A stretch of 64,000 bases of DNA. It comes from an uncultured bacterium (lineage in GTDB: Bacteria > Planctomycetota > UBA1135 > GCA-002686595). The translations under genes were made by a program, and so were the position numbers. Shown here piece after piece: positions 25,666-33,502 of the stretch. The DNA lies in the NCBI GenBank assembly GCA_937896235.1, contig CALBMX010000025.1, forward strand, positions 62,001-126,000, read 5' to 3'. Every line of letters starts with the position of its first letter. Within the stretch, counting starts at the first letter, position 1. Below the pieces are notes generated by a model. That model did no database searches and was not told the origin of the DNA. It saw only the letters and a list, made by a program, of their open reading frames with translations.

Positions 25666-27003
25666 CTAGACACCGGTACCAACGGTAAAGCCAGCGCTTG
25701 CAGCCTCGGCCAAATCCCGGAAGAAGACGAGCTCCGCTGGCTCGATTCGTCGGGCCTCAGCCGCATCCGGACGAAAGGCGACCGGCCGACCGACCGCGCC
25801 GACTAGCGTGAGGTTCAGCTCTCTAGAGCAGTAGGCGCAAATGGCTCGCACCGGAAATCTTGAGACGATCCGATAAGAGGCGGGAGCCTGGCGGACCTCT
25901 GTGTGAGAGACGCACCCCATGTTTGGGCAGGGATTCCCCATGGCGTTCACCGGATAGGTCGCCTCGAGGTGGCGTCTTGGTGAGTGCGTAAAATCGAGTC
26001 TTCCAAGCAGCATGCCTAAAATGGCCATGCGAATGGGAACGCCTCGAGCGGCCTGCTTGAAGTAGATGCTACGAGGGTCCGCGTCGAACTCCGGAGAGAT
26101 CTCGTCGCGACGGGGAAGCGGGTGCATCACCACCGCCTCGCGGAGTGCTTCTCCCGACATGATGTCCGTATCGAGATGGATGTAGCCTGTGGCGGAATCG
26201 GCTTCACCAAAGCGTTCGGTCTGCGGCCGTGTCATGTAAACCGCGTCGACGTGATCAACGAGGCGTAATCCGCGCTGCGCCTCGGTGTAAAGCGAGAGCT
26301 GGTGAGGCTTAGTCGGCGTGATGTATACAGCGTCTGAAGAAGACGCCAAGTCCCCCAAGCACGATGCATCCGCAGCTTGTGGCTCGGCCCCGTATTCCTC
26401 GCGGAGGCGCTTTACTACGTAATCGGGAAGCTCAAGCCCTTGGTGAGGAACACAAACCAAGTTGGCGCCAAATCGTGCGAGCGCGTAGACGAACGAGTGA
26501 ATCGTACGGCTATACCGAAGGTCGCCGGAGAGTACGATGTCGAGCCCTTCCAGCCGGCCTTTCTCGATCCAAAGTGTGTAGAGATCGCACAGAGTCTGAG
26601 TCGGGTGTTCGTGACTTCCATCCCCTGCGTTGATTACGGGCACCTCCGAATACTGAGCAGCCAAACGCGCCGCCCCCTCACTCGGATGGCGCAGAATAAG
26701 GACATCTGCATAAGCCCCACTCACAACACGCACGGTGTCTGCGAGCGACTCACCTTTTGAAGCACTAGAAACACTCATGTCCGCGGCCGTAATCACCCCT
26801 CCACCAAGGCGAAGCATAGCGGATTCGAAAGACAATCGCGTTCGAGTTGAAGGCTCGTAAAAGATGCTCGCCGCGATCAGCCCCCGGCAGGTTTCAGCAG
26901 AGTCCCGGAGGTTCTCTGAAAAAATTCTAGCGTGCTCAAAAAGCTGCGAGATCTCCGCGAGGGAGAGGTCGTCGATCGAGACGAGGTGGCGCAGACCAGG
27001 CAT
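25666..27003 (-). CDS. pyrB: Aspartate carbamoyltransferase with fused PyrI-like zinc domain
   Basis: 445 residues, about 130 longer than a catalytic chain. Residues 1-335 form a full PyrB with the carbamoyl-phosphate loop YEPSTRTRLSFE (from 49), HPTQTL (133-138) and MHPLPRRDEIS (from 293). The C-terminal part after about 355 carries CPNMGCVSHTEV and CAYC with cysteines at 359, 364, 389 and 392. This C-X4-C-X24-C-X2-C pattern, with CPNxxC-[IV]-SH wording, matches the zinc domain of the regulatory chain PyrI. No PyrI allosteric nucleotide-binding domain is present: only about 24 residues lie between the two parts. A further 50-residue tail follows. It makes carbamoyl aspartate for pyrimidine synthesis. 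Confidence 0.9.
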   Translation of the reverse strand: MPGLRHLVSIDDLSLAEISQLFEHARIFSENLRDSAETCRGLIAASIFYEPSTRTRLSFESAMLRLGGGVITAADMSVSSASKGESLADTVRVVSGAYADVLILRHPSEGAARLAAQYSEVPVINAGDGSHEHPTQTLCDLYTLWIEKGRLEGLDIVLSGDLRYSRTIHSFVYALARFGANLVCVPHQGLELPDYVVKRLREEYGAEPQAADASCLGDLASSSDAVYITPTKPHQLSLYTEAQRGLRLVDHVDAVYMTRPQTERFGEADSATGYIHLDTDIMSGEALREAVVMHPLPRRDEISPEFDADPRSIYFKQAARGVPIRMAILGMLLGRLDFTHSPRRHLEATYPVNAMGNPCPNMGCVSHTEVRQAPASYRIVSRFPVRAICAYCSRELNLTLVGAVGRPVAFRPDAAEARRIEPAELVFFRDLAEAASAGFTVGTGV

Positions 27004-27151
27004 GATGGACTTAGCTTGAAGGAAAAGCGGTCAGGGACAGTCAGGGGTGAATCCTTGCCCTCGCCCCTATGGATGCGGGAGGCACAGTCACTAGGCAGAG
27101 GATACACCTCAAATGCACGGGATCCACAGTAGTTTGTCCCCCCGGGTAAAA

Positions 27152-28309
27152 TCAGGAGAGAAGCAGGTTGGCCAGTGCCGCTTGGAAGCTCGCTTCGTCC
27201 TTGAGTGCCGCCAGCTCCGCAACACACTCCCTAAGAGGAATATCGAAGGGCGCTGGGGCGCCCGGCTTCCATGGACTCCTCGGGAGCCCCAGGGCCTGGC
27301 GAAATGCGCCTTCGACGAGCTCTCTGGCCCCAACCGGGTCGCGATGGGAGGAGATTCGGAGGGCGTCGACTGCTGACTCTCCCCCTTCGGCTTTGGAAGA
27401 AAGGCGAATCAGGGGCGCATGGGAGAAATTACGGGGATCGGGGGCTTCCCCGTTGCTGGACAGCCAGATCACAACGTCGGCCGCAGACGCTTCCGTTTGA
27501 CCTTGGGCTTGCCCGTCGCGCTCGACTTCCGCCGCTACCCCTGTGGCTTCGCGTGCTCCGGCCGTATCCACCAGATCCACGGCGTATGCACCAAACCGAA
27601 CACGCGCCTGTACAGCGTCGCGTGTTGTCCCCTCCTCATGGGAGACAACGACCCGCTCTTGGCCGACGAGTAAATTGAATAGTGTCGATTTCCCCGCATT
27701 GACCGGCCCCGCAAGCACGACTCGTGGAACGTCGATCAGGCGTGCGGCGACACGACCATTTTCAACAAGCTCTTGGAGTCTTTCCGCCCGGGCAGCCGGC
27801 TCAATGATTGCGAGTTGAGCCAGCGCACTCATCAGCGCTCCGCTCGCCTGGTCTAGCAAAGTTCGAGCGGCCGAATCGCTTGGTGCGCTGGCGAGCAGCA
27901 GCTCTGCACGCTGCTCAAATCTCATCCCAAAACGAGAGGACACCTGCCCTTTAGAGGCGGGTGTCGCCCTTGTGCTCTGCGGCCCCTCCAAGAGAGTAAT
28001 CACTCGCTCCAAGAGAACGGGACTCCCGTGCAAGTGTAACTCAAAGCAATCGTCAGCCCGCTGCCAGACGAGGGCCTCATCCAGATCCTCCTCGACGGGC
28101 CCACCGTCCCCGCAAGGGACTCGAAGACGTACGAGTGTGGCATTTCGAAGCGAATCTACACTTTTGCCAAGTAGCTCGGGTGCCAGTCGAGACAGCTGAA
28201 TGAGGGCGCCACGACCTTCGATCTCCAGGATCGAAACCCCGCCTCGGCCACGCGGAGTCAACTCCCGAATGAGAACGGGACTAGGCCTTGATGTCGAAGT
28301 TGCGTTCAC
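27152..28309 (-). CDS. Reduced MnmE/TrmE-like GTPase
   Basis: 385 residues from the GTG at 28309, which overlaps the coaX TGA in a GTGA junction; the longer upstream frame runs through coaX and is not credible. The N-terminal half shows the MnmE tetrahydrofolate-domain signature (LTPRGRGGVSILEIEG, DDCFELHLHG). The G domain has GPVNAGKST (201-209), EGTTRD (227-231) and DTAG (248-251), but the G4 position reads SKAE instead of NKxD. The C-terminal CxGK motif with the catalytic cysteine of MnmE is absent; the protein ends in a different helix. It may be a divergent MnmE or a relative with another role; the wobble-uridine modification cannot be assumed. Confidence 0.75.
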   Translation of the reverse strand: MNATSTSRPSPVLIRELTPRGRGGVSILEIEGRGALIQLSRLAPELLGKSVDSLRNATLVRLRVPCGDGGPVEEDLDEALVWQRADDCFELHLHGSPVLLERVITLLEGPQSTRATPASKGQVSSRFGMRFEQRAELLLASAPSDSAARTLLDQASGALMSALAQLAIIEPAARAERLQELVENGRVAARLIDVPRVVLAGPVNAGKSTLFNLLVGQERVVVSHEEGTTRDAVQARVRFGAYAVDLVDTAGAREATGVAAEVERDGQAQGQTEASAADVVIWLSSNGEAPDPRNFSHAPLIRLSSKAEGGESAVDALRISSHRDPVGARELVEGAFRQALGLPRSPWKPGAPAPFDIPLRECVAELAALKDEASFQAALANLLLS

Positions 28310-29112
28310 GCTCTGCCCTGCTCGAGTTCGCTCCAAAGTGAGGCCAAAAGGCCGCGGTGAACCAAGTCCTCTTCGACGCGTAAAATTGCGTCTACAAAGG
28401 GCTCGGGCTCCATCAAAAAATGCCTTGCGCCACCTGTCAAAAAGACGGAGTAAGAAGAGCTGCCAAGCATTGCCGCATCCGCGAGCTGGCAACGCACCAG
28501 CTCCTTTGCGGCGCCGCGGAATCCGACGACCACGCCGGCTTCGAGCGCCTCTCGGCTCTCCCGCCCTAGCGCTGAGACTCCGGGAACCGGAACGACACCA
28601 AACAACAGGGCCCCTCCTCCTGCAAGCGCTTCGCTGAGAAGCAAAGGACCCGGCGCAATCGCACCTCCTAAGAATACACCGTCACGTACACAGTCCACGG
28701 TGAGTGCCGTTCCCGCGTCGACGACGATTAGCGCACCCTCGGTGGAGCCAACCAACTCGACCGCCCCACGTGCCGCAAAGAGCCTGTCCGTGCCGATGGT
28801 TTCAGGGTGTCGAACCTCCAGTGCAAGTCCGCAGCTCGGGCGGACGATAGGCCCCAATCCGTCCAGGCAGCGAAGGAGCGCTTCGAGGTCTGATTCGCCC
28901 GCCACCGAGGAGAGAGCGATGCCCTGAAACCTACTCCGCGTAAAGGTTGCCGGCAGCCCGCCGCGCAATAGATCGCAGTGCTTGATCGTCGCGCGCTCTT
29001 CCACGCAAGGAGCGCCCGAGCTTCCCCTCCAAGTCACCAACTTCGTCGTTGAGTTACCTTGATCTACGGTCAGCCACTCGCCCGAGCTGAGTCCTATGCT
29101 TTCAGCATCCAT
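28306..29112 (-). CDS. coaX: Type III pantothenate kinase
   Basis: 268 residues from the ATG at 29112 (a TTG at 29118 is possible). It has the ASKHA-fold motifs of CoaX in order: N-terminal TVDQGNSTTK phosphate loop, IGTDRLFAARGA, the VVDAGTALTVD second phosphate loop, FLGGAIAPG and a late TGGARHF. It phosphorylates pantothenate in the first step of coenzyme A synthesis, is insensitive to CoA feedback and needs a monovalent cation. The stop overlaps the start of the MnmE-like gene, so the two share an operon. Length is typical of the family. Confidence 0.92.
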   Translation of the reverse strand: MDAESIGLSSGEWLTVDQGNSTTKLVTWRGSSGAPCVEERATIKHCDLLRGGLPATFTRSRFQGIALSSVAGESDLEALLRCLDGLGPIVRPSCGLALEVRHPETIGTDRLFAARGAVELVGSTEGALIVVDAGTALTVDCVRDGVFLGGAIAPGPLLLSEALAGGGALLFGVVPVPGVSALGRESREALEAGVVVGFRGAAKELVRCQLADAAMLGSSSYSVFLTGGARHFLMEPEPFVDAILRVEEDLVHRGLLASLWSELEQGRA

Positions 29113-29152
29113 GGCCAAGAGAATAACAGTAAGGGCGTCCCCGGAAACGAGA

Positions 29153-29188
29153 ATACGGCTTCCGAGCGAGGTCGCCCAGAAGCCGTAT
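29153..29188 (-). terminator. Hairpin after the PDZ-protein gene
   Basis: 10-bp perfect stem ATACGGCTTC/GAAGCCGTAT with a 16-base loop, 20 bases beyond the stop at 29211. The minus strand continues TCTCGTTTCC, moderately T-rich. It likely ends the transcript of the PDZ protein before coaX. Confidence 0.55.
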
Positions 29189-29210
29189 GTCTAAAGACTC
29201 CGTCGAGGAG

Positions 29211-30236
29211 CTACTCCTCGGGAACTTCGTAGTAGACCGTCCGCTCGACACCCTGGTTCTCCACGAGGATCTCCCAAGTGCTGTACTTCTCAGCATTGTT
29301 TTGCGCGTACTTGATGGCCTCTTGGGTCGTGGTGACCGCATGGCCGTTCACGCTCTTGATGATGTCGCCCTCTTTCGCGCCATGCTTTGCCGCGATTGAG
29401 CCGCCTGGGACCTTCGTGAGCTCAATACCGTCCGGCTGACGAGTGTTTGGGTCGCGGTGCTGACGGTGGTCGGTATTGGCGATAATCGACGCAAAGTTAT
29501 CCCGAAACTGCTTCGCGTCATCCGTGCCAACCAAGAAACGGTCTGGCCCCGTCTGGATGGTCTCTAGTGGATTGTAGGCAGGTGCGTTGAGACCTGGGCC
29601 AAAGAGAGATTCAACGGTCGGGGCAAGCGCCCCGTCTGGCCCCGCTTCGACGATTACGATCCCTGAATCGAGCTCGGGGGTGGAGAGAAGCTCGGGCTCA
29701 CGCGGGTCCTCGCCTTCGGCGACCTCGAAACCAAAAAGCACTCCCTTACCAAGAATCTTCTTCACGAAAATCGCCTGGTGGGGCTCGGGTAGGTGGTCAC
29801 CGATGTTCAGCTGCGCCATGCCATCTTTGGCCTTACGCTTTAGCCCTTGATCGGTATAACTGACCAAAGCCAGACTTTGAGCTGAATCGAAATTCGCAGA
29901 CCTAATAAACAAAACGTCCAGAAGAGATGCCACGCTAATCTTCGGCCGCTCGACGGTCACCGGACCTTCCACTGCGGCCTCAACGACCTTGGGCTTGGGC
30001 TTGCCGGTCCAGTTCATCTGGTGGTAGAGCAGCTCGACTATCGGGAAATCAAAGTCCGCCGTATCGATGGGGTCGGGTCGAACCACGTTGGTCAGAGCCG
30101 CCTCAAAAATCGAGTTGGGCTGCACCGACAGACGCTCAAACTGGTGCTGTTTGAAATCGAATAAGTACCAGCCAAGGTACCCCGCCAGAGCGGCAGAGCC
30201 AAGCCAAGCGACATTTTGAATCAGAGAGAGGTTCAT
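29211..30236 (-). CDS. GspC-like inner-membrane protein with C-terminal PDZ domain
   Basis: 341 residues. One N-terminal membrane helix (residues about 8-26, SLIQNVAWLGSAALAGYLGWYLF is the region) leaves the rest in the periplasm. The middle (about 90-170) is a beta-rich homology-region-like segment (SVASLLDVLFIR, QAIFVKKILGKGVLFG). Residues 265-341 form a PDZ-like fold (LTKVPGGSIAAKHGAKEGDIIKSVNGHAV, then a WEILVENQG strand). TM, homology region and PDZ is the order of T2SS GspC, which binds the secretin. It is not a strict match, so GspC-like is the limit. It lies between a second PilT-like ATPase gene and coaX, and has its own terminator. Confidence 0.65.
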   Translation of the reverse strand: MNLSLIQNVAWLGSAALAGYLGWYLFDFKQHQFERLSVQPNSIFEAALTNVVRPDPIDTADFDFPIVELLYHQMNWTGKPKPKVVEAAVEGPVTVERPKISVASLLDVLFIRSANFDSAQSLALVSYTDQGLKRKAKDGMAQLNIGDHLPEPHQAIFVKKILGKGVLFGFEVAEGEDPREPELLSTPELDSGIVIVEAGPDGALAPTVESLFGPGLNAPAYNPLETIQTGPDRFLVGTDDAKQFRDNFASIIANTDHRQHRDPNTRQPDGIELTKVPGGSIAAKHGAKEGDIIKSVNGHAVTTTQEAIKYAQNNAEKYSTWEILVENQGVERTVYYEVPEE

Positions 30237-30377
30237 AGGGCTTCCATGCTAGCAAAGGAAAACACACCAGAGCGACATAGGAATCTCGCTTCCGGTGGAT
30301 GAACGCCCCGCTTACCCAGAATCGCGGCTGTGGGGCTTCCGACCTATAGACGCTCGGAGCCCTTTTCCCTTCCCGCT

Positions 30378-31517
30378 TTACGCCATTCGTAGACGAGATT
30401 TTGTGCCCGTAGAGAACCCACGCAAAGCTAGGGTCAGCTCTTCGGGTCGATCGCTAGCCGCCAAGGCGACATCCATCTCGACCAATCCCTGCTCTACAAG
30501 ACGTGCTAGGGACTCGTTAAAAGAGATCAAGCCCTCCAAACCGCCCTTGGCAAGGAGTCGGTCGATCTCGACCGTCTCGCCCTCAAGGAGGATCTCTTTC
30601 ACCCTGGGGACCGAGGTCAGCAGCTCGATCGCTGGAATCAAGCCCGCTACGTTTCTACGTGGTACTAGCCTCTGGGACACGATACCGGCCAGATTGTCCG
30701 AAAGACGCATACAGATCTGGGAATGCTGGCGAGACGGGAAGAACGATAGGATTCGATCCAGTGTGCGGGCCGCATTGACCGTGTGCAGCGTCGACAAGAC
30801 GAGGTGCCCGGTTTCGGCCGCATCCAAGGCTGCCGCAACGGTCTCAGCATCTCGCATTTCGCCGATCAAGATCACATCTGGGCTCTGGCGGAGCGCGTGG
30901 CTAAGGCCCTGTTGGAATTCGTCAAAATCCGTTCCCAGCTCGCGTTGGCTAATCACGCAGCGCTCTTCCCGGTAGATGATCTCAACAGGATCTTCCAACG
31001 TGATCACGTGGCGGGATTTGCTTACGTTGAGGTGCTGAATCATGGACGAGAGTGTCGTCGACTTACCAGACCCAGCAATCCCGGTCACCAAGACCAAGCC
31101 ACGCTTTCGCTCAACTAGCTTCGAAAGGTATTTCGTTGGCAGGTCGAGGGAGCGCAGCTCCGGTGCATCGCTCGCAACACGCCGTAAAACGGCGGCAGGC
31201 TCACCTAGCTGCCGAAATGCATTCAGGCGATAGCGTCCGTAGAGAGGATGCGAAACCGAAGCATCGAGGTTACCTGTTCTCATCCAGATATCCATGTTGC
31301 GACTACCTAGATAAGGCCGAAGCGTCTCAACCAATCCCTCTGCGGGGGGGACATCTCCTTTCAGGAAGGTGACTTCGCCGTCGATTCGGCAGCATGCTCG
31401 CTTGCCTGATCGAAGAATCAGATCGCTCGCCTCGCTGTCGACGACGGCCTTCAGCCAAAACTCGAGTAGGTCTAACGCCTCACCAGCGTTCTCCTTGTTC
31501 ACTTCTATTGCGCCCAT
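30378..31517 (-). CDS. Second PilT/PilU-like retraction ATPase
   Basis: 379 residues. It has the N-terminal SDLILRSGKRACCRIDG segment, Walker A GIAGSGKST (the first residue after Gly is Ile rather than Pro/Ala), Asp box TLEDPVEI, Walker B region SPDVILIGEMRD and His box STLHTVNA. No zinc tetracysteine motif is present, so it is a retraction-type motor or its accessory, like PilU. It is more diverged from pilT at 7572-8636 than the motif core suggests, particularly in the N- and C-terminal thirds. It stands 141 bases upstream of the GspC-like gene on the same strand, so the two may be expressed together. Confidence 0.88.
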   Translation of the reverse strand: MGAIEVNKENAGEALDLLEFWLKAVVDSEASDLILRSGKRACCRIDGEVTFLKGDVPPAEGLVETLRPYLGSRNMDIWMRTGNLDASVSHPLYGRYRLNAFRQLGEPAAVLRRVASDAPELRSLDLPTKYLSKLVERKRGLVLVTGIAGSGKSTTLSSMIQHLNVSKSRHVITLEDPVEIIYREERCVISQRELGTDFDEFQQGLSHALRQSPDVILIGEMRDAETVAAALDAAETGHLVLSTLHTVNAARTLDRILSFFPSRQHSQICMRLSDNLAGIVSQRLVPRRNVAGLIPAIELLTSVPRVKEILLEGETVEIDRLLAKGGLEGLISFNESLARLVEQGLVEMDVALAASDRPEELTLALRGFSTGTKSRLRMA

Positions 31518-31655
31518 TTATGATGCCCCTTTCGGCTTGCAAAATGAGTCTTCGATTAGACCTCCACCGGCGGGGGCCCATAGGACTCATCCACCTTCCT
31601 AATCGACACTCCAGCGGCTCGAACTTGGCCTCATCTGGAGAATGGCGCAGAATAT

Positions 31656-32687
31656 TTAGGCTTTGGCTGCCGCTTCCGCAGCATCTGCCTCGCGGACAAG
31701 TTTTTGCGCAGCTGTGAGCAGCTCGGTCAATCCGTCGCCACGCAAAGAGGAGATCCGGAACACCTTGTGGCCCGTCGCCGCTTCCAAAAGGGCGATGCCT
31801 TCATCGGCCCCCTCGTCCTCGCACTTCGTCGCCACAATGAGATTCGGACGACCGGACAAATCCACTTCGTAGTTTCTCAACTCGGCTTCAATCACGCGCC
31901 AAGCCTCGTCCGGACCTTGCCCTCCACGACCTTCATTTGCAGCGGCGGAGACATCGACAAGGTGCAGAAGAACTCGGCAACGCTCTACATGGCGAAGGAA
32001 CTGATGGCCTAGCCCAATACCCTCTGCAGCACCTTCAATCAGTCCCGGCAAGTCGGCGATACAGAGCGTGTCGTAGTCTCCAACTTGCGCAATGCCGACC
32101 TGGGGTTCGAGGGTGGTGAAGGGGTAGTCGGCGATCTTAGGCCGGGCCGCACTCACGCGCGATAAGAACGTAGACTTACCTGCGTTTGGCAGACCGATCA
32201 GACCGACCTCAGCTACGATTTTGAGCACGAGGCGAAGCTCGCGGACCTCACCTTCACGGCCCAGCTCGTGGTGCCGTGGAGCTTGTACGATCGAGTTTGC
32301 GAATTGAGAGTTTCCGCGGCCGCCGCGACCTCCTTGCGCAATCACAATCTCATCACCGAGTTCCGTCAGGTCACGGAGTACGTGCCCACGCTTGGCGTCG
32401 CAGACCTCCGTCCCCACAGGCACTTCGATACGCAGGTCCTCTCCGCGAGCACCAGCGCAGTTGCGTGTGGATCCCGGGCGACCTTTGTCACCGCGATAAG
32501 TCCTGCGCCTTCCAACGTCTAATAGCGAATTAACGCGATCCGACGTGTAGAGAACAATACTGCCGCCGTCGCCGCCATCTCCCCCATCGGGACCGCCGCG
32601 TTGCACGTACTTCTCACGACGGAACGACATCATGCCGTCACCGCCTTTGCCGGCGCGGACTTCGATTTCACACTCGTCGCGAAACAT
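31656..32687 (-). CDS. obg: Ribosome-assembly GTPase Obg
   Basis: 343 residues, standard Obg length. The N-terminal Gly-rich Obg fold (GKGGDGMMSFRREKYVQRGG) is followed by the G domain with GLPNAGKST, DLPG and a G4 segment reading VATKCED where most members have NKxD. No long C-terminal extension follows the G domain; it ends in an Ala-rich helix. It acts in late 50S assembly and stress signalling. It follows rpmA, keeping the rplU-rpmA-obg order common to many bacteria, though a terminator hairpin separates it from rpmA. The atypical G4 deserves checking. Confidence 0.93.
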   Translation of the reverse strand: MFRDECEIEVRAGKGGDGMMSFRREKYVQRGGPDGGDGGDGGSIVLYTSDRVNSLLDVGRRRTYRGDKGRPGSTRNCAGARGEDLRIEVPVGTEVCDAKRGHVLRDLTELGDEIVIAQGGRGGRGNSQFANSIVQAPRHHELGREGEVRELRLVLKIVAEVGLIGLPNAGKSTFLSRVSAARPKIADYPFTTLEPQVGIAQVGDYDTLCIADLPGLIEGAAEGIGLGHQFLRHVERCRVLLHLVDVSAAANEGRGGQGPDEAWRVIEAELRNYEVDLSGRPNLIVATKCEDEGADEGIALLEAATGHKVFRISSLRGDGLTELLTAAQKLVREADAAEAAAKA

Positions 32688-32722
32688 GGAAAATGGGCTT
32701 GGGTAGCTGGAAAACTAGAAAG

Positions 32723-32749
32723 AGGGGCAGCCTGTTTGCGGCTGCCCCT
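32723..32749 (-). terminator. Rho-independent terminator after rpmA
   Basis: 10-bp stem AGGGGCAGCC/GGCTGCCCCT with a 7-base loop, followed on the minus strand by CTTTCTAGTTTTCC. It ends the rplU-rpmA transcript ahead of obg, or lets part of it read through. Confidence 0.75.
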
Positions 32750-32782
32750 CCTATATGTACGACTTCAAGCGGAGGCTTGGAG

Positions 32783-33025
32783 TTAGGCGGGGTCAACCGT
32801 AATACGGCGACGGCTCTGGAAGCGAACGGTCCCGTTCACAAGAGCGAAGAGCGTGTAATCGTTGCCCATGCCGACGTTCTCACCTGGGTGGAACTTCGTG
32901 CCGCATTGGCGAACGAGAATATTGCCGGGAACAACGGACTCACCGCCGTAGCGCTTGACGCCGCGGAATTGAGGGTTGGAGGTACGACCGTTGCGGGTTG
33001 AACCCTGTCCTTTCTTATGTGCCAT
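32783..33025 (-). CDS. rpmA: 50S ribosomal protein L27
   Basis: 80 residues beginning [14 protein letters not shown], the unprocessed short N-terminus typical of Gram-negative L27, with the invariant GGE and [21 protein letters not shown] segment. The N-terminal tail reaches the peptidyl-transferase centre. It lies 15 bases after rplU, in the usual pair, and both precede the terminator at 32723. Confidence 0.97.
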   Translation of the reverse strand: MAHKKGQGSTRNGRTSNPQFRGVKRYGGESVVPGNILVRQCGTKFHPGENVGMGNDYTLFALVNGTVRFQSRRRITVDPA

Positions 33026-33040
33026 GGAATCGTTCCTCGG

Positions 33041-33355
33041 TTAGGCGTTGATGCTTGTGATACGCACTGCGACGTAAGCTTGACGGTGACCGCGCTTGAC
33101 ACGGACGTTCTTGCGACGCTTGAAGCGGAAGACCACAAGCTTAGGACCCTTAGTCAAGGCGATGACCTCGGCGGTCACGGTAGCACCTTTCACTTGAGGG
33201 GTACCGAGAGTGACGTTGCCTTCGTTTGACACGAGAAGAACGTTGTCGAAAGTGATCGTCGAGCCGGGCTCGAATGTGGACTCGGAGTCACACTGGATCA
33301 CATCGCCCTCGCGGACTGTGATCTGGCGGCTGCGGTCAGAGATGATTGCGTACAA
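33041..33355 (-). CDS. rplU: 50S ribosomal protein L21
   Basis: 104 residues starting at a TTG codon. The N-terminal YAIISDRSRQITVREGD and the central KVVVFRFKRR-like basic loop (KLVVFRFKRRKNVRVKRGHRQ) are the L21 signature. It binds 23S rRNA next to L20. The leader upstream (33356-33480) has small inverted repeats but no strong regulatory motif I can name. It is co-transcribed with rpmA. Confidence 0.95.
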   Translation of the reverse strand: MYAIISDRSRQITVREGDVIQCDSESTFEPGSTITFDNVLLVSNEGNVTLGTPQVKGATVTAEVIALTKGPKLVVFRFKRRKNVRVKRGHRQAYVAVRITSINA

Positions 33356-33502
33356 AGTATTCGTATGGGTTGGCCGCGGTGGAAACCCTCCCGCGGGGAC
33401 CTAGATGTGTGCCAACTGCAGACTGCAGCGGCCTCCCCCACTCGAGGAATAGGGGCGAAAAGCATATCAGGGAGCTAGCTGGAAGGCAAGCAATCTGCGC
33501 GA

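Noticed and set aside
33395-33420. Sigma-54-like TTGGCACAC upstream of rplU
   Set aside because: The -24 part is good but there is no TTGC at the -12 spacing.
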